Positions 8,691 to 18,165 of a stretch of DNA of 64,000 bases are shown here, in pieces. The DNA lies in assembly GCA_947496215.1 (NCBI GenBank), contig CANMCF010000005.1:162041-226040 (forward strand), written 5' to 3'. This DNA is from an uncultured Bizionia sp. (GTDB taxonomy: Bacteria; Bacteroidota; Bacteroidia; Flavobacteriales; Flavobacteriaceae). Within the stretch, counting starts at the first letter, position 1; each line of letters starts with the position of its first letter. A program made the translations under genes and the position numbers. Below the pieces are notes generated by a model. The model ran no database searches and had not been told where the DNA came from. It saw only the letters and a program-made list of their open reading frames with translations.

Positions 8691-9140
8691 ATGAAGTTCT
8701 ATAGAAATTTTGTGGTATTTTGGAGTATCATTTATTTGTCTTTCGCCTTTTCAGGGCGCTTTTTAAGTAAAAAGAAAGAATGGGTGCCTTTTTTTAGGTG
8801 GTCACTGTATTCAAAATCTTATGATGAATTAAATATGTCATATGTAATTGTGACAAAGTTGGGAGATTCTGTTTTTGACGAACCAAAGCGCTTGATGGAA
8901 TTGAAATCCATTCATAAATTGAGTGAACCAGACATCTATGATGAGTTTTTGAAAATAAACAAAGATTTGGAACAAGGAAAGGAGTTTGACAATCTTTTTT
9001 TTAATAGTTTTTTCAAGGAAGGAAGTGAATACATCATGTATTCAAAAACGTTCGATTTAAGCAAGGAAAATTACTCGGAACCTAAAATTGAGAAGCAGTT
9101 GGAATATAAAAACGATAAAATGAAAATTTATGTTAAGTAA
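8691..9140 (+). CDS. Small membrane-anchored protein of unknown function
   Basis: I do not recognise this protein. It has a single N-terminal hydrophobic anchor (NFVVFWSIIYLSFAFSG) followed by about 120 polar residues containing no known motif. The ATG at 8691 gives MKFYRNF directly before the anchor; an in-frame ATG at 8646 would add 15 residues. The last 11 bases overlap the start of the next membrane protein, so the two are likely translated together and may form a complex. Position at the end of the polysaccharide cluster suggests an envelope role. Confidence 0.6.
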   Translation: MKFYRNFVVFWSIIYLSFAFSGRFLSKKKEWVPFFRWSLYSKSYDELNMSYVIVTKLGDSVFDEPKRLMELKSIHKLSEPDIYDEFLKINKDLEQGKEFDNLFFNSFFKEGSEYIMYSKTFDLSKENYSEPKIEKQLEYKNDKMKIYVK

Positions 9141-10068
9141 CCTGAAGACACATTTTTTTTGGAAGTTCGCTTTTGGTGACAATGCCATTTTTTCGGGCAA
9201 CATGGATTCTGCTTATGACATTGTACAAAATGCGGTAAAGTATTCTTATTTGTTTTTTATGATGTTGGTGTTTTTGCAACTTTCAAATGTAGAAGACTAT
9301 CAAAATATGGAGATACTTGATCCTGTATGGCCCATTGTACCCTTTTCAGGCATACCTCCAGTTGCTTTGGCATTGATCTTTAAATCAACAATGATAGTTA
9401 TGCTCACAGTACTGTTTTTCCTTCCAAGGAAAAGATTGTTCAGAGGTTTGTTCTTTATATTCTTTTTCTTGGACATTTCTTTGGGGAATTCATTTGGAAA
9501 GGTAGATCATGGAACATACTTGCCATTGCTATTGGCTTTTTTCTTGGCATTGCTACCCGGAGAAAAGGAAAGCAATCATGAATATAAGAGCATCTTAATG
9601 TATGCAACGGCTCAATTCTTTTTGCTTATGGCATATTCCTTAACGGGGTTTTGGAAAGTGTTCTGGGGAGGCATAGAGCTTTTTACCAAAGATGTTAGCT
9701 TGTTTTCTCCATTGACGTTGCGCAATACCATAATTTATAAGTTTGAGCTAACTGGAAGCACATTGGTTGGGAGTTGGTTCCTAGAGCACTATGTTATTGG
9801 TTACATCGTATATCTAATAGTGGTTTACATAGAGTTATTTGCAATTGTCATTTTTTTCAAGGGCAATCTACACAAGATTTGGGGGGGGTTATTAATGGCA
9901 ATACATATAGGTATAGAACTTATTCTAGGAGTGAATTTCTATCAGAATGTTTTTGTGTTGGGAATACTATTGGTGTATTCTCCCTTCCATATGCAAACCA
10001 ATTTCAAGGACACATTGTTGTCTCTACCTGTTGTAAGTTTAGTTAAGGGGATGATTTCTAGAAAATAA
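9130..10068 (+). CDS. Multi-pass membrane protein, HTTM-like, function unknown
   Basis: This is a 312-residue protein with about seven or eight hydrophobic segments. The layout (long first loop after an amphipathic start, AYSLTGFWKVFWGG in the middle, and MAIHIGIELILGVNFYQNVF near the end) resembles HTTM-type membrane proteins related to vitamin K-dependent carboxylase membrane domains, but the match is weak and a catalytic role should not be assumed. It overlaps the preceding gene by 11 bases and ends four bases before the opposing ftsE gene. It may modify or help export the polysaccharide; this is inference from position. Confidence 0.6.
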   Translation: MLSNLKTHFFWKFAFGDNAIFSGNMDSAYDIVQNAVKYSYLFFMMLVFLQLSNVEDYQNMEILDPVWPIVPFSGIPPVALALIFKSTMIVMLTVLFFLPRKRLFRGLFFIFFFLDISLGNSFGKVDHGTYLPLLLAFFLALLPGEKESNHEYKSILMYATAQFFLLMAYSLTGFWKVFWGGIELFTKDVSLFSPLTLRNTIIYKFELTGSTLVGSWFLEHYVIGYIVYLIVVYIELFAIVIFFKGNLHKIWGGLLMAIHIGIELILGVNFYQNVFVLGILLVYSPFHMQTNFKDTLLSLPVVSLVKGMISRK

Positions 10069-10072
10069 AGGT

Positions 10073-10756
10073 TTAGCCTCTACGTTGTACTACTTCAAAC
10101 ACCTTGTTTTCATCGCATTTCAAAGTTTTGCTAGGATACTTTAAAAGCAAGGCATAATCATGGGTTGCCATTAATATGGTATTGCCATTTCTGTTTATTT
10201 CTTGTAACACCTCCATGACCTCCACACTGGTTTGAGGATCTAAATTACCAGTAGGCTCATCGGCTAGGATAAGCTCAGGCTCGTTGAGCAAGGCGCGGGC
10301 AATGGCAATACGTTGCTGTTCTCCTCCAGATAATTCATGTGGAAATTTGTATCCCGTGGTTTTCATTCCAACCTTGTCGAGAACCTCTTCGATTCTTGAA
10401 CTCATTGCAGATCTGTCTTTCCAGCCTGTAGCCTTCAGAACAAATGAAAGGTTGTCGTTTATGGTACGATCGGTAAGTAATTTGAAATCCTGAAAGACAA
10501 CACCAAGCTTACGTCTTAGAAAAGGAATGTCTTTTTCCTTCAATGTCTTCAAATCAAAGTCGACAATGTTGCCATCACCTTTTTTTAGAGGGAGATCAGC
10601 ATAAAGTGTTTTCATGAAACTACTTTTCCCAGAACCGGTTTTACCGATTAAGTATACAAAATCGCCTTTGTTCACTTGCACATTTACATCGGAAAGAACT
10701 AAACTTTCTCCTTGGAAAATGGAAGCATCTTTAAACTCTAAAATGGTATTGGACAT
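10073..10756 (-). CDS. ftsE: Cell division ATP-binding protein FtsE
   Basis: This is a 227-residue ABC ATPase. Walker A is GKTGSGKS (38-45), the Q-loop is VVFQDFKLL, the signature is LSGGEQQR (141-148), Walker B is LILADEPTG (161-169), and the switch histidine is in MATHDY (H198). Length and the close match through the signature region fit FtsE, the ATPase that with FtsX controls periplasmic peptidoglycan hydrolases at the division site. No FtsX gene is next to it; the FtsX-like permease at 24165 looks like a LolC/LolE-type protein. The symbol is therefore likely but not certain. Confidence 0.88.
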   Translation of the reverse strand: MSNTILEFKDASIFQGESLVLSDVNVQVNKGDFVYLIGKTGSGKSSFMKTLYADLPLKKGDGNIVDFDLKTLKEKDIPFLRRKLGVVFQDFKLLTDRTINDNLSFVLKATGWKDRSAMSSRIEEVLDKVGMKTTGYKFPHELSGGEQQRIAIARALLNEPELILADEPTGNLDPQTSVEVMEVLQEINRNGNTILMATHDYALLLKYPSKTLKCDENKVFEVVQRRG

Positions 10757-10932
10757 AAAAATTCTTATTTTTTTAACTTGAAAGTTTTCGTAAAAGTATC
10801 ACTAAAAAGTAAAAAGGCAAAAAGGCGAACGACGAAAGTTGGAATTATATGAACGATACTGAGTTATTTTTATTTTAATAAGTCGGTTTATAATTATAAT
10901 GGATTTCTATCGTTATCAAATTAAGATTGATT

Positions 10933-10940
10933 TATCTTTG
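10933..10940 (+). promoter_or_regulatory. Candidate -7 promoter box TATCTTTG before the TPR gene
   Basis: TATCTTTG matches the Bacteroidota TAnnTTTG box exactly and lies 25 bases before the ATG at 10966. The expected -33 position reads GTTA rather than TTG, so the match is partial. It sits in the 209-base divergent region between ftsE and the TPR gene. Confidence 0.45.
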
Positions 10941-10965
10941 AGTTTAAATTAAAACAGGTGATTTA

Positions 10966-13900
10966 ATGACTAGGAAATATATTTTGACAAGTTTATTGTT
11001 TATAGCATTCAGTGTTCAGTTATATGCTCAGAAATCGGCTGCTTATACCAGTGATTTGGTGGGCTATCAAAAGGCTTTGATGCTATACAACAATCAACAA
11101 TATCTTGCTGCACAAGCGCTTTTTGGAGAAATAAGGAAAGAAACCGATGTCGAAAACATAGCGTCGGATTGTGCTTTTTACATAGCAAATTGTGCAGTTC
11201 GTCTCAATCAACAAAATGCGGATGAATTGGTAGAGGGATTTGTAGCCGATTATCCAACGAGTACAAAGCGAAATACAGCATATGTGGATGTGGCCGATTA
11301 CTATTTCGAGAATGAAAAATATGCATATGCCCAAAAATGGTACGAAAAAGTAGATGAAGAATCCCTAGGAAAAACGGAAAGGGAAAAATACAATTTCAAT
11401 AATGGCTATGTGTCCTTTGCAACCAAAAACTACAAGGATGCCAAAAAATATTTGACACGAGTGGAAACGTCAGAAAAATATGGAGCACAGGCCAAATACT
11501 ATATTGGGTTCATGGCTTATGAAGGGGATGATTATGACAAGGCGAACGAATATTTCGATCAAGTAAACGATCAAGAGAAATACAAGGAGAAACTATCTTA
11601 CTATCAAGCCGATTTGAATTTCAAGCTGGGGAAGTTTGAAGAAGCCATAGAGTTAGCCAAAAGCAAGCTGGATACAAGTGACGAAGAAGAAGTGTCGGAG
11701 TTATCCAAAATTATTGGAGAAAGCCATTTTAACTTGGAACAGTATGAGGAAGCCATACCATATTTAAATGCATACGAAGGGAAAAATGGGAGATGGACGA
11801 ATACGGATTACTACCAACTTGGATATGCCTATTACAAGCAAGGTGATTATGAAAAGGCAATTTCGGAATTCAATAAGATAGTGGATGGAAACAATGGTGT
11901 TGCACAAAATGCATATTATCACTTGGGAGAAAGTTACATCAAATTGGATAAGAAACAAGAAGGTCTCAATGCTTTTAGAAATGCATCGCAAATGGATTTT
12001 GATCTTGAGATTCAAGAAGATGCTTGGTTGAACTATGCCAAGATCAGTTACGACATTGGTAACCCATACCAGTCCGTGCCACAAGTATTGACAGGGTATA
12101 TAGACAAATATCCAGAAACGAGTTACAAGGAAGAAATAGAAGGCTTGTTGATTGATTCTTACATAACATCCAAAAACTACAAGGAAGCTTTCATCCTATT
12201 GAAAGGAAAAAATAGCTTTGAAAGCAAGCAAGCCTACCAAAAAGTGGCTTTTTACCGAGGAATCGAATTATACAACGAAAGTAACTATCAAGAGGCAGAA
12301 GACATGTTTGATGCTTCATTGAAGGAGCAACAGGATTCTAAATATACGGCTAGAGCGACATTTTGGAAAGCAGAAGCAGATTATAACCTGACGGACTATG
12401 AAGATGCCTTGATTGGTTTCAAGCAGTTTCAACAACAAACGTCATCAGAAGAAACCAAAGAGTATGAAAACTTGGATTACAATTTGGCGTACACGTATTT
12501 CAAGCAGAAAAACTATGTGCAGTCAACAGAGTATTTCAATAGATTCATATCCAATCACAAAGAGGACAAGATAAGATTGAACGATGCCTATTTACGTTTG
12601 GCGGATGGTCATTTTGTGTCCAGTGAATACCAAGAAGCGATAGATACCTATGAAAAGGCAATCAAAGTAGGGAAGATAGAATCCGATTATGCATTTTTTC
12701 AAAAGGCAATCAGTTATGGCTATATAGGGAAGTCCTCACGCAAGGTTTCGGAATTGGAGCAATTCATTGCAGAATATCCAAAGTCGAAACTTCAAGATGA
12801 TGCCATGTATGCATTGGGGAATGCCTATGTGAAAAAGGGGGAGAATGACAAGGCGATGGCAATTTATGATAGATTGGGTTCAGAACACGAAAAAAGCTCT
12901 TTCTTGTCAAAGGCATTGTTGCGACAAGGTTTGGTATATTACAACAATAGTGAAAACCAAAAGGCATTGACAAAGTTCAAAAGGGTAGCTGGAGATTTTC
13001 CAGGTTCACCAGAAGCGAATCAAGCAGTATCCACAGCACGATTGATATATATAGACCTAGGTCAAGTAAATGAATATGCGGCATGGGTAAAAACCTTGGA
13101 TTATGTGGAAATCACCGATGCCGATTTGGACAATACGACCTATGAAGCTGCCGAGAAGCAATTCTTGGATAACAATACGGACAAGGCAATAAAGCAATTC
13201 AATGGTTATATAAATGGATTCCCTAATGGGCTTCACATACTGCAATCCCATTTTTACTTGGCTCAATTGTATTTCAAAAAAGATTTGAAGAACAATGCGG
13301 CGCCACATTTCAAATACGTGGTGGAAGCATCACAAAGCGAATTTACGGAAGAAGCATTGTTGCGTTTGTCCCAAATAACATTGGAAAACAAGAGTTGGGC
13401 AGAAGCAATACCAGTGCTGGAACGATTGGAAAACGAAGCGAACTTTCCTCAAAACATCGTATTTGCACAGTCCAATCTAATGCAATCCCATTACCAGTTG
13501 TCCAAATACGAGGAAGCAGTGACCTATGCCGAAAAAGTGTTGGGTCACAGCAACATTGACAACAAGATAAAGAGTGATGCCCATGTGATCATTGCGCGCT
13601 CTGCCATCAAGACGGGAGATGAGGCGAAAGCCAAAACAGCTTATGCACAGGTAGAATTGACGGCAATAGGGGAAACAGCAGCCGAAGCCTTGTATTACAA
13701 TGCCTATTTCAAGAACAAGGAAGGTAACCATGCAGCTTCGAATGTTACTGTACAACGTTTGGCAAAAGATTATTCAGGTTACAAGTACTATGGAGCTAAA
13801 GGCTTGGTAATAATGGCCAAGAACTTCAATGCATTGGGAGATGCTTTCCAAGCAACCTATATTTTGGAAAGTGTGATCAAGAATTTCTCGGACTATGAAG

Positions 13901-13983
13901 ACGTTGTCGAGGAAGCCAAGGAAGAGTTGACCAAGATAAAGGCAGAACAGGCAAAGACAAATGCTTCCGTTGAAGAAGATTAA
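10966..13983 (+). CDS. Secreted tetratricopeptide-repeat protein, 1005 residues
   Basis: The protein has a signal peptide (cleavage expected after QLYAQ, about residue 22) followed by TPR helices over nearly its entire length. Repeated TPR marks include YLAAQALFGEI, YDKANEYFDQV, YEEAIPYLNAYEG, YEKAISEFNKIVDGN, YQEAIDTYEKAIKVG, YEEAVTYAEKVLG. Part of the array has the A-L-x-x-F-P spacing seen in YbgF/CpoB- and BamD-like repeats (DFPGSPEANQAV, EYPKSKLQDDAMYALG). Such long periplasmic TPR solenoids act as protein scaffolds. The gene is followed 90 bases later by an outer-membrane barrel gene, and I infer that the two work together at the outer membrane. No catalytic domain is visible. Confidence 0.85.
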   Translation: MTRKYILTSLLFIAFSVQLYAQKSAAYTSDLVGYQKALMLYNNQQYLAAQALFGEIRKETDVENIASDCAFYIANCAVRLNQQNADELVEGFVADYPTSTKRNTAYVDVADYYFENEKYAYAQKWYEKVDEESLGKTEREKYNFNNGYVSFATKNYKDAKKYLTRVETSEKYGAQAKYYIGFMAYEGDDYDKANEYFDQVNDQEKYKEKLSYYQADLNFKLGKFEEAIELAKSKLDTSDEEEVSELSKIIGESHFNLEQYEEAIPYLNAYEGKNGRWTNTDYYQLGYAYYKQGDYEKAISEFNKIVDGNNGVAQNAYYHLGESYIKLDKKQEGLNAFRNASQMDFDLEIQEDAWLNYAKISYDIGNPYQSVPQVLTGYIDKYPETSYKEEIEGLLIDSYITSKNYKEAFILLKGKNSFESKQAYQKVAFYRGIELYNESNYQEAEDMFDASLKEQQDSKYTARATFWKAEADYNLTDYEDALIGFKQFQQQTSSEETKEYENLDYNLAYTYFKQKNYVQSTEYFNRFISNHKEDKIRLNDAYLRLADGHFVSSEYQEAIDTYEKAIKVGKIESDYAFFQKAISYGYIGKSSRKVSELEQFIAEYPKSKLQDDAMYALGNAYVKKGENDKAMAIYDRLGSEHEKSSFLSKALLRQGLVYYNNSENQKALTKFKRVAGDFPGSPEANQAVSTARLIYIDLGQVNEYAAWVKTLDYVEITDADLDNTTYEAAEKQFLDNNTDKAIKQFNGYINGFPNGLHILQSHFYLAQLYFKKDLKNNAAPHFKYVVEASQSEFTEEALLRLSQITLENKSWAEAIPVLERLENEANFPQNIVFAQSNLMQSHYQLSKYEEAVTYAEKVLGHSNIDNKIKSDAHVIIARSAIKTGDEAKAKTAYAQVELTAIGETAAEALYYNAYFKNKEGNHAASNVTVQRLAKDYSGYKYYGAKGLVIMAKNFNALGDAFQATYILESVIKNFSDYEDVVEEAKEELTKIKAEQAKTNASVEED

Positions 13984-14073
13984 TGCAGCCAGAGCAAGTT
14001 AGATCGAGTACAATCGAGAATCGAACCCCAGAAAAGTAATAAAATCATCAGTCGTAAATCGTAATTTAAAATT

Positions 14074-15798
14074 ATGTATAGTAAAACAAAGCAGATACTT
14101 TTAATGGTCATGGCATTGGTAACAACAGTGGTTTTTGCGCAAGAGCAAGAACAGGATACCATTAAAACCGATGTCATAAACGTAATAAAACCATATAAGC
14201 CAACCATTTCTGATGCCTTTAAGGTAAAAGAGGTTCCTACGTTGGATGATGAGGAAATAGCCAACAAGAAAGAAGTTAAATACAATATCTTTTCATTTCC
14301 AGTGGCATCTACTTTTACACCGGCAAAAGGGAAGGCGGCAGTCGTGGACAAAGCAAAAAAGGCAAAGTTGTTTGATAATTATGCAACCTTGGGAGTCGGC
14401 ACGTATACGACCGTTTTGGGGGAAGTATATTTAAACCATGAATTGGGAAGAGGAGAAAGCGTCAGTGCATATTTGGGACATCATTCTTCTGGAGGAGAGA
14501 TAGAAGGCGTGTTGCTGGATAACGATTTTTCCGATTCGAAGCTTAATTTGAATTACAGCAAAAGAGATAAAAATCTCACTTGGACCATAGGAGGCGGATT
14601 CCAACTGCAATCATACAACTGGTATGGGTTACCACAGCCTGAATTTACGCAAGAGACGGCAAATGACTTAGATGTGGGACATGCGTTTACCAATGGTTAT
14701 GTTTCTGGAGATATCGATTTTAAAGATAGCCGTATAAAATCCGGTAGTGTCCTGTTCAGGCGTTTTGGAGACAACCAAGGGTCGGGAGAAAATAGATTCA
14801 AGGCAAAATCGGTAATAGATATTCCTGTAAAGGAAGAAATAGTTTCCACTACGGTATTTGTGGATTATTTGGGAGGAGCTTTCGATAGGGATTACCATAC
14901 GAATACAGAGTTGAACTATGGTAACTTTCAAATAGGGATAACCCCGACATATCAATTGAAAGAAGATGACTTAACCGTGGATGTAGGTTTTACCGCGACC
15001 TATTTAAACGATACGGAAGCCAGTAAGAGCAAGTTCTTCATCTACCCCAACATAAGTGCGTCCTACCGTTTGGTGGACGAAGTCCTTATTGCATTTGGAG
15101 GAGTGAAAGGTGGATTGATCCAAAACTCGTATTATGGTTTTGCCTCAGAAAATCCGTTTGTGTCACCAACACTGTTCATCACACCGACGGATCAACAATA
15201 TAATGCCTTTTTGGGCTTGAAGGGGAAGTTGTCCAATACAATGAGTTATAGCATCAGTGGAAAATATATGGCAGAAAGAGCAAAGGCATTGTTCGTAAAC
15301 AATGACATCATTGTGGATACAGAAGATTATACCTATGGAAATTCCTTTGGAGTCATCTACGACAACGTGTCTACATTTGGCATAGGAGGAGAACTGAATG
15401 TGGATGTGAATAGAAATTTCACCTTGGGAATAAAAGGGGAGTACTTTGCCTACAATACCAAAAATCAAGAGGAAGCATGGAATTTGCCGGACATAAAGGC
15501 GTCCGTGTTTTTGGATTACCAAGTCACAGACCAATGGTTTACAGGGGCAAACTTGTTTTATACAGGAGAGCGTAAGGACATATTCAACCAAACGAATACG
15601 ATTGTCCCAGTTACAAGGGTTGTAACCTTGGACAGTTATTTCGATGTGAATGCCCATGTCGGATACCATATAAACGACAGGTTTTCCGTTTTTGTAAAGG
15701 GAAACAACCTCTTTGGGGAAGAATACACGAAATGGCAAAATACGCCAGTACAAGGTATCCAGTTTTTGGCAGGCGCCACTTATAAGTTTGATTTTTAA
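14074..15798 (+). CDS. Outer-membrane beta-barrel protein, TonB-receptor-like without plug
   Basis: This is a 574-residue protein with a signal peptide ending at VVFAQ (about residue 23), then about 70 polar residues (VINVIKPYKPTISDAFKVKE), then a long run of alternating aromatic/polar strands ending in F (VQGIQFLAGATYKFDF), the usual outer-membrane barrel end. The C-terminal strands, including DSYFDVNAHVGYHINDRFSV and NNLFGEEYTKW, match the last strands of TonB-dependent receptors, yet no plug domain and no TonB box is evident. It probably serves as a structural or assembly barrel paired with the preceding TPR protein. A terminator lies 24 bases after its stop. Confidence 0.8.
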   Translation: MYSKTKQILLMVMALVTTVVFAQEQEQDTIKTDVINVIKPYKPTISDAFKVKEVPTLDDEEIANKKEVKYNIFSFPVASTFTPAKGKAAVVDKAKKAKLFDNYATLGVGTYTTVLGEVYLNHELGRGESVSAYLGHHSSGGEIEGVLLDNDFSDSKLNLNYSKRDKNLTWTIGGGFQLQSYNWYGLPQPEFTQETANDLDVGHAFTNGYVSGDIDFKDSRIKSGSVLFRRFGDNQGSGENRFKAKSVIDIPVKEEIVSTTVFVDYLGGAFDRDYHTNTELNYGNFQIGITPTYQLKEDDLTVDVGFTATYLNDTEASKSKFFIYPNISASYRLVDEVLIAFGGVKGGLIQNSYYGFASENPFVSPTLFITPTDQQYNAFLGLKGKLSNTMSYSISGKYMAERAKALFVNNDIIVDTEDYTYGNSFGVIYDNVSTFGIGGELNVDVNRNFTLGIKGEYFAYNTKNQEEAWNLPDIKASVFLDYQVTDQWFTGANLFYTGERKDIFNQTNTIVPVTRVVTLDSYFDVNAHVGYHINDRFSVFVKGNNLFGEEYTKWQNTPVQGIQFLAGATYKFDF

Positions 15799-15821
15799 AT
15801 CAACTTTTATAGTATCTTAAA

Positions 15822-15861
15822 ACATAAAAAACGTCCTCTTTAAAGAGGACGTTTTTTATGT
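15822..15861. terminator. Perfect 40-base palindromic bidirectional terminator
   Basis: Two exact 20-base arms meet at base 15841/15842: a GC-containing core (ACGTCCTC/GAGGACGT) flanked by an A-run on the left and a T-run on the right. It reads as an intrinsic terminator in both directions. It ends the TPR/barrel unit; the next gene starts 27 bases beyond. Confidence 0.88.
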
Positions 15862-15888
15862 CTATATTTATACTCAAAATCACAACCC

Positions 15889-17514
15889 ATGAAGAAAACG
15901 TATCTAAGCCTTGCACTGTTAATACTTCTTTCCTCTTGTCAAAAAGGAAAGGTGGAAGTAGATCGCATCATAGTGAATGCGAATGTCTATACTGTGAATG
16001 CAAACTTTGAAAAAGCAGAAGCATTAGCCATCAAAGACGGGAAATTCGTAGCGGTGGGAGCTACTTTGGACATCAAGGACAAATATGAGGCAGAAGAAAC
16101 AACGGATGCCAAAGGGCAAACCATAGTTCCTGGCTTTATAGATGCACATTGCCACTTTTACAACTTGGGATTAAACCAATTGAATGTGAATCTGGTTGGT
16201 ACGAAAAGCTTTGATGACATGATGAAACGTGTCATAACGTTTCAGAATAAGAGACAAGCCAATTTCATAATAGGACGAGGTTGGGATCAAAATGATTGGG
16301 AGGACAAGACATACCCAGACAAAGGTTTGTTGGACAAGTTGTATCCAGACACTCCTGTTGCCTTGACGCGAATAGATGGGCACGCCATGTTGTGTAATCA
16401 AGCAGCCTTGGACTTGGCAGGAATCACGGAGGAAACCAACGTTTCCGGAGGAGAAATAAAAAAGGGCAACGGAAAGCTTACTGGGGTGTTGATAGACAAT
16501 CCCATGGAGTTGGTTGAAGCCACATTCCCGAAACCGACTAGACGACAACAAATAGATGCACTTATGGAAGCTCAGGAAATTTGTACCAAATTGGGACTTA
16601 CGACCGTGTCCGATGCAGGTTTGGATAGGGAAGTGATAGAGCTCATAGATAGCCTACAACAAACCAACACGTTGAAGATGCGTGTCTATGCCATGATTAG
16701 CAATAAGAAGGAAAATTTGGATTATTATTTGAAAAAGGGAAAGATAAAGACAGAACGATTGAACGTACAATCTGTCAAGGTCTATGCAGATGGAGCTTTG
16801 GGGTCTCGCGGGGCAGCTTTAAAGGCGCCTTACAGTGATGAGCATGGTCATTATGGAGCAATGGTGATTCCAACCAAGGATTACGAAGCCTTGGCAACCA
16901 GAATAGAGGCAGCAAACTATCAGATGAACACGCATGCCATCGGGGATTCTGCAAATAGATTTGTATTGCAAACCTACAACAAGGTTTTGGAAAACAAGAC
17001 GAACAAGAGATGGAGAGTTGAGCATGCACAAGTCGTCACGGACAATGATTTCGAGTATTTCAAGAATGAAAACATAATACCATCCATACAGCCTACCCAC
17101 GCCACAAGTGATATGTACTGGGCAGAAGATAGAGTGGGGGAGGATCGTGTAAAGGGAGCCTATGCATACAAGACATTGTTGGACAAGAGTGGGAAAGTCG
17201 CTTTGGGAACAGATTTCCCTGTAGAGAAGGTCAGCCCATTCTTAACATTCTATGCAGCAGTTGCAAGAAAGGATTTGAAAAATTTCCCTAAAAATGGATT
17301 TCAAAAAGAGAACGGATTGTCCAGGGAGGAAACACTTAAAGGGATGACGATTTGGGCAGCCTATTCCAATTTCGAAGAAAAAGAAAAAGGAAGCATAGAA
17401 GTAGGAAAGTACGCAGATTTCATTATCTTGGGTAAGGACATCATGCAAGTGCCAGAACGGCAACTACCTTTCATAAAGGTGAAACAAACCTTTATTGATG
17501 GTGTGGCACAATAA
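15889..17514 (+). CDS. Amidohydrolase, YtcJ-like, lipoprotein
   Basis: This is a 541-residue metal-dependent amidohydrolase. The N-terminus ends in the lipobox LLSSC (C17), so it is probably a lipoprotein. VNANVYTVNANFEKAEALAI starts the small beta domain. GFIDAHCHFY gives the H86-x-H88 metal pair. Later family marks are NTHAIGDSANRFVL, RVEHAQVV, and LGTDFPVEKVSPF with the final metal aspartate. YtcJ-type enzymes hydrolyse amide or formamide bonds; the substrate here is unknown. It stands alone, with a terminator just upstream and a short gap before the DUF2059 gene. Confidence 0.9.
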   Translation: MKKTYLSLALLILLSSCQKGKVEVDRIIVNANVYTVNANFEKAEALAIKDGKFVAVGATLDIKDKYEAEETTDAKGQTIVPGFIDAHCHFYNLGLNQLNVNLVGTKSFDDMMKRVITFQNKRQANFIIGRGWDQNDWEDKTYPDKGLLDKLYPDTPVALTRIDGHAMLCNQAALDLAGITEETNVSGGEIKKGNGKLTGVLIDNPMELVEATFPKPTRRQQIDALMEAQEICTKLGLTTVSDAGLDREVIELIDSLQQTNTLKMRVYAMISNKKENLDYYLKKGKIKTERLNVQSVKVYADGALGSRGAALKAPYSDEHGHYGAMVIPTKDYEALATRIEAANYQMNTHAIGDSANRFVLQTYNKVLENKTNKRWRVEHAQVVTDNDFEYFKNENIIPSIQPTHATSDMYWAEDRVGEDRVKGAYAYKTLLDKSGKVALGTDFPVEKVSPFLTFYAAVARKDLKNFPKNGFQKENGLSREETLKGMTIWAAYSNFEEKEKGSIEVGKYADFIILGKDIMQVPERQLPFIKVKQTFIDGVAQ

Positions 17515-17625
17515 TTGACACTAGACATAGAAGAACAAACATTCATGAACTAAAGAACTGGATTTACAGAAGGACGATTATAAGAATGTTACAGATGACC
17601 GATAAAAAGCAATAGACACACACAA

Positions 17626-18153
17626 ATGAGAAAGATACTAACCGTTTTATTCTTTATAGGAATATCATCAACTACGCTAGCACAGACGGAAGCATACAAA
17701 AAAGCAGTTAAGAAATGCATTGAAAGCAATGGTACGATCTCCTATTATGAAGATGTCGTAGACCAAATGTACACCATGTTGGAAAAACAGTTTGAATCCA
17801 AAGAAGTGCCTGCCAGCGTGTGGAGTGAAATCAGAAAAGGGAAAACGGCAGCAATGGAAGATCTGGCAGATATGATCGTATCTGCATACCAAGGGTATTT
17901 CACAATAAGGGATGTGAAGAAGATGAATGCCCTTTACAACACGCCAGCAGGCAAGAACATGTTTAAAAAGGATGCTCTTTCAGAAGACGATAAAGTTGTT
18001 TTAAATGAATTCTATCAAAGTGAGACAGGTCAAAAGATCGTTAGCTCACAAGATGATATGACGGCATCCATGAGCAAGATTTCCGAAACATGGAGTGGGA
18101 ACTTGTATAAGAGTGTCATCGAACAACTCTCGGTCAAAGGTTATAATTTGTAA
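17626..18153 (+). CDS. DUF2059 domain-containing secreted protein
   Basis: This is a 175-residue protein with a signal peptide (MRKILTVLFFIGISSTTLAQ). The helical domain contains the DUF2059 hallmark pattern: LADMIVSAYQGYFTIRDVKK, then MNALYNTPAGKNMF (the phrase F/YNTPxGK is typical), and a final DDMTASMSKISE. The family is widespread in the periplasm of Gram-negative bacteria and has no established biochemical function. It is tail-to-tail with the methyltransferase gene, 12 bases apart, without an obvious terminator. Confidence 0.85.
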   Translation: MRKILTVLFFIGISSTTLAQTEAYKKAVKKCIESNGTISYYEDVVDQMYTMLEKQFESKEVPASVWSEIRKGKTAAMEDLADMIVSAYQGYFTIRDVKKMNALYNTPAGKNMFKKDALSEDDKVVLNEFYQSETGQKIVSSQDDMTASMSKISETWSGNLYKSVIEQLSVKGYNL

Positions 18154-18165
18154 TGTTGAGATTGT

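Noticed and set aside
9774..10046. Plus-strand 90-residue frame inside the HTTM-like gene
   Set aside because: It runs in a different frame within a well-supported membrane protein and lacks a signal or motif.
14074..15798. SusC-type receptor with a polysaccharide utilisation locus
   Set aside because: There is no plug, no SusD-like partner and no glycoside hydrolase nearby.
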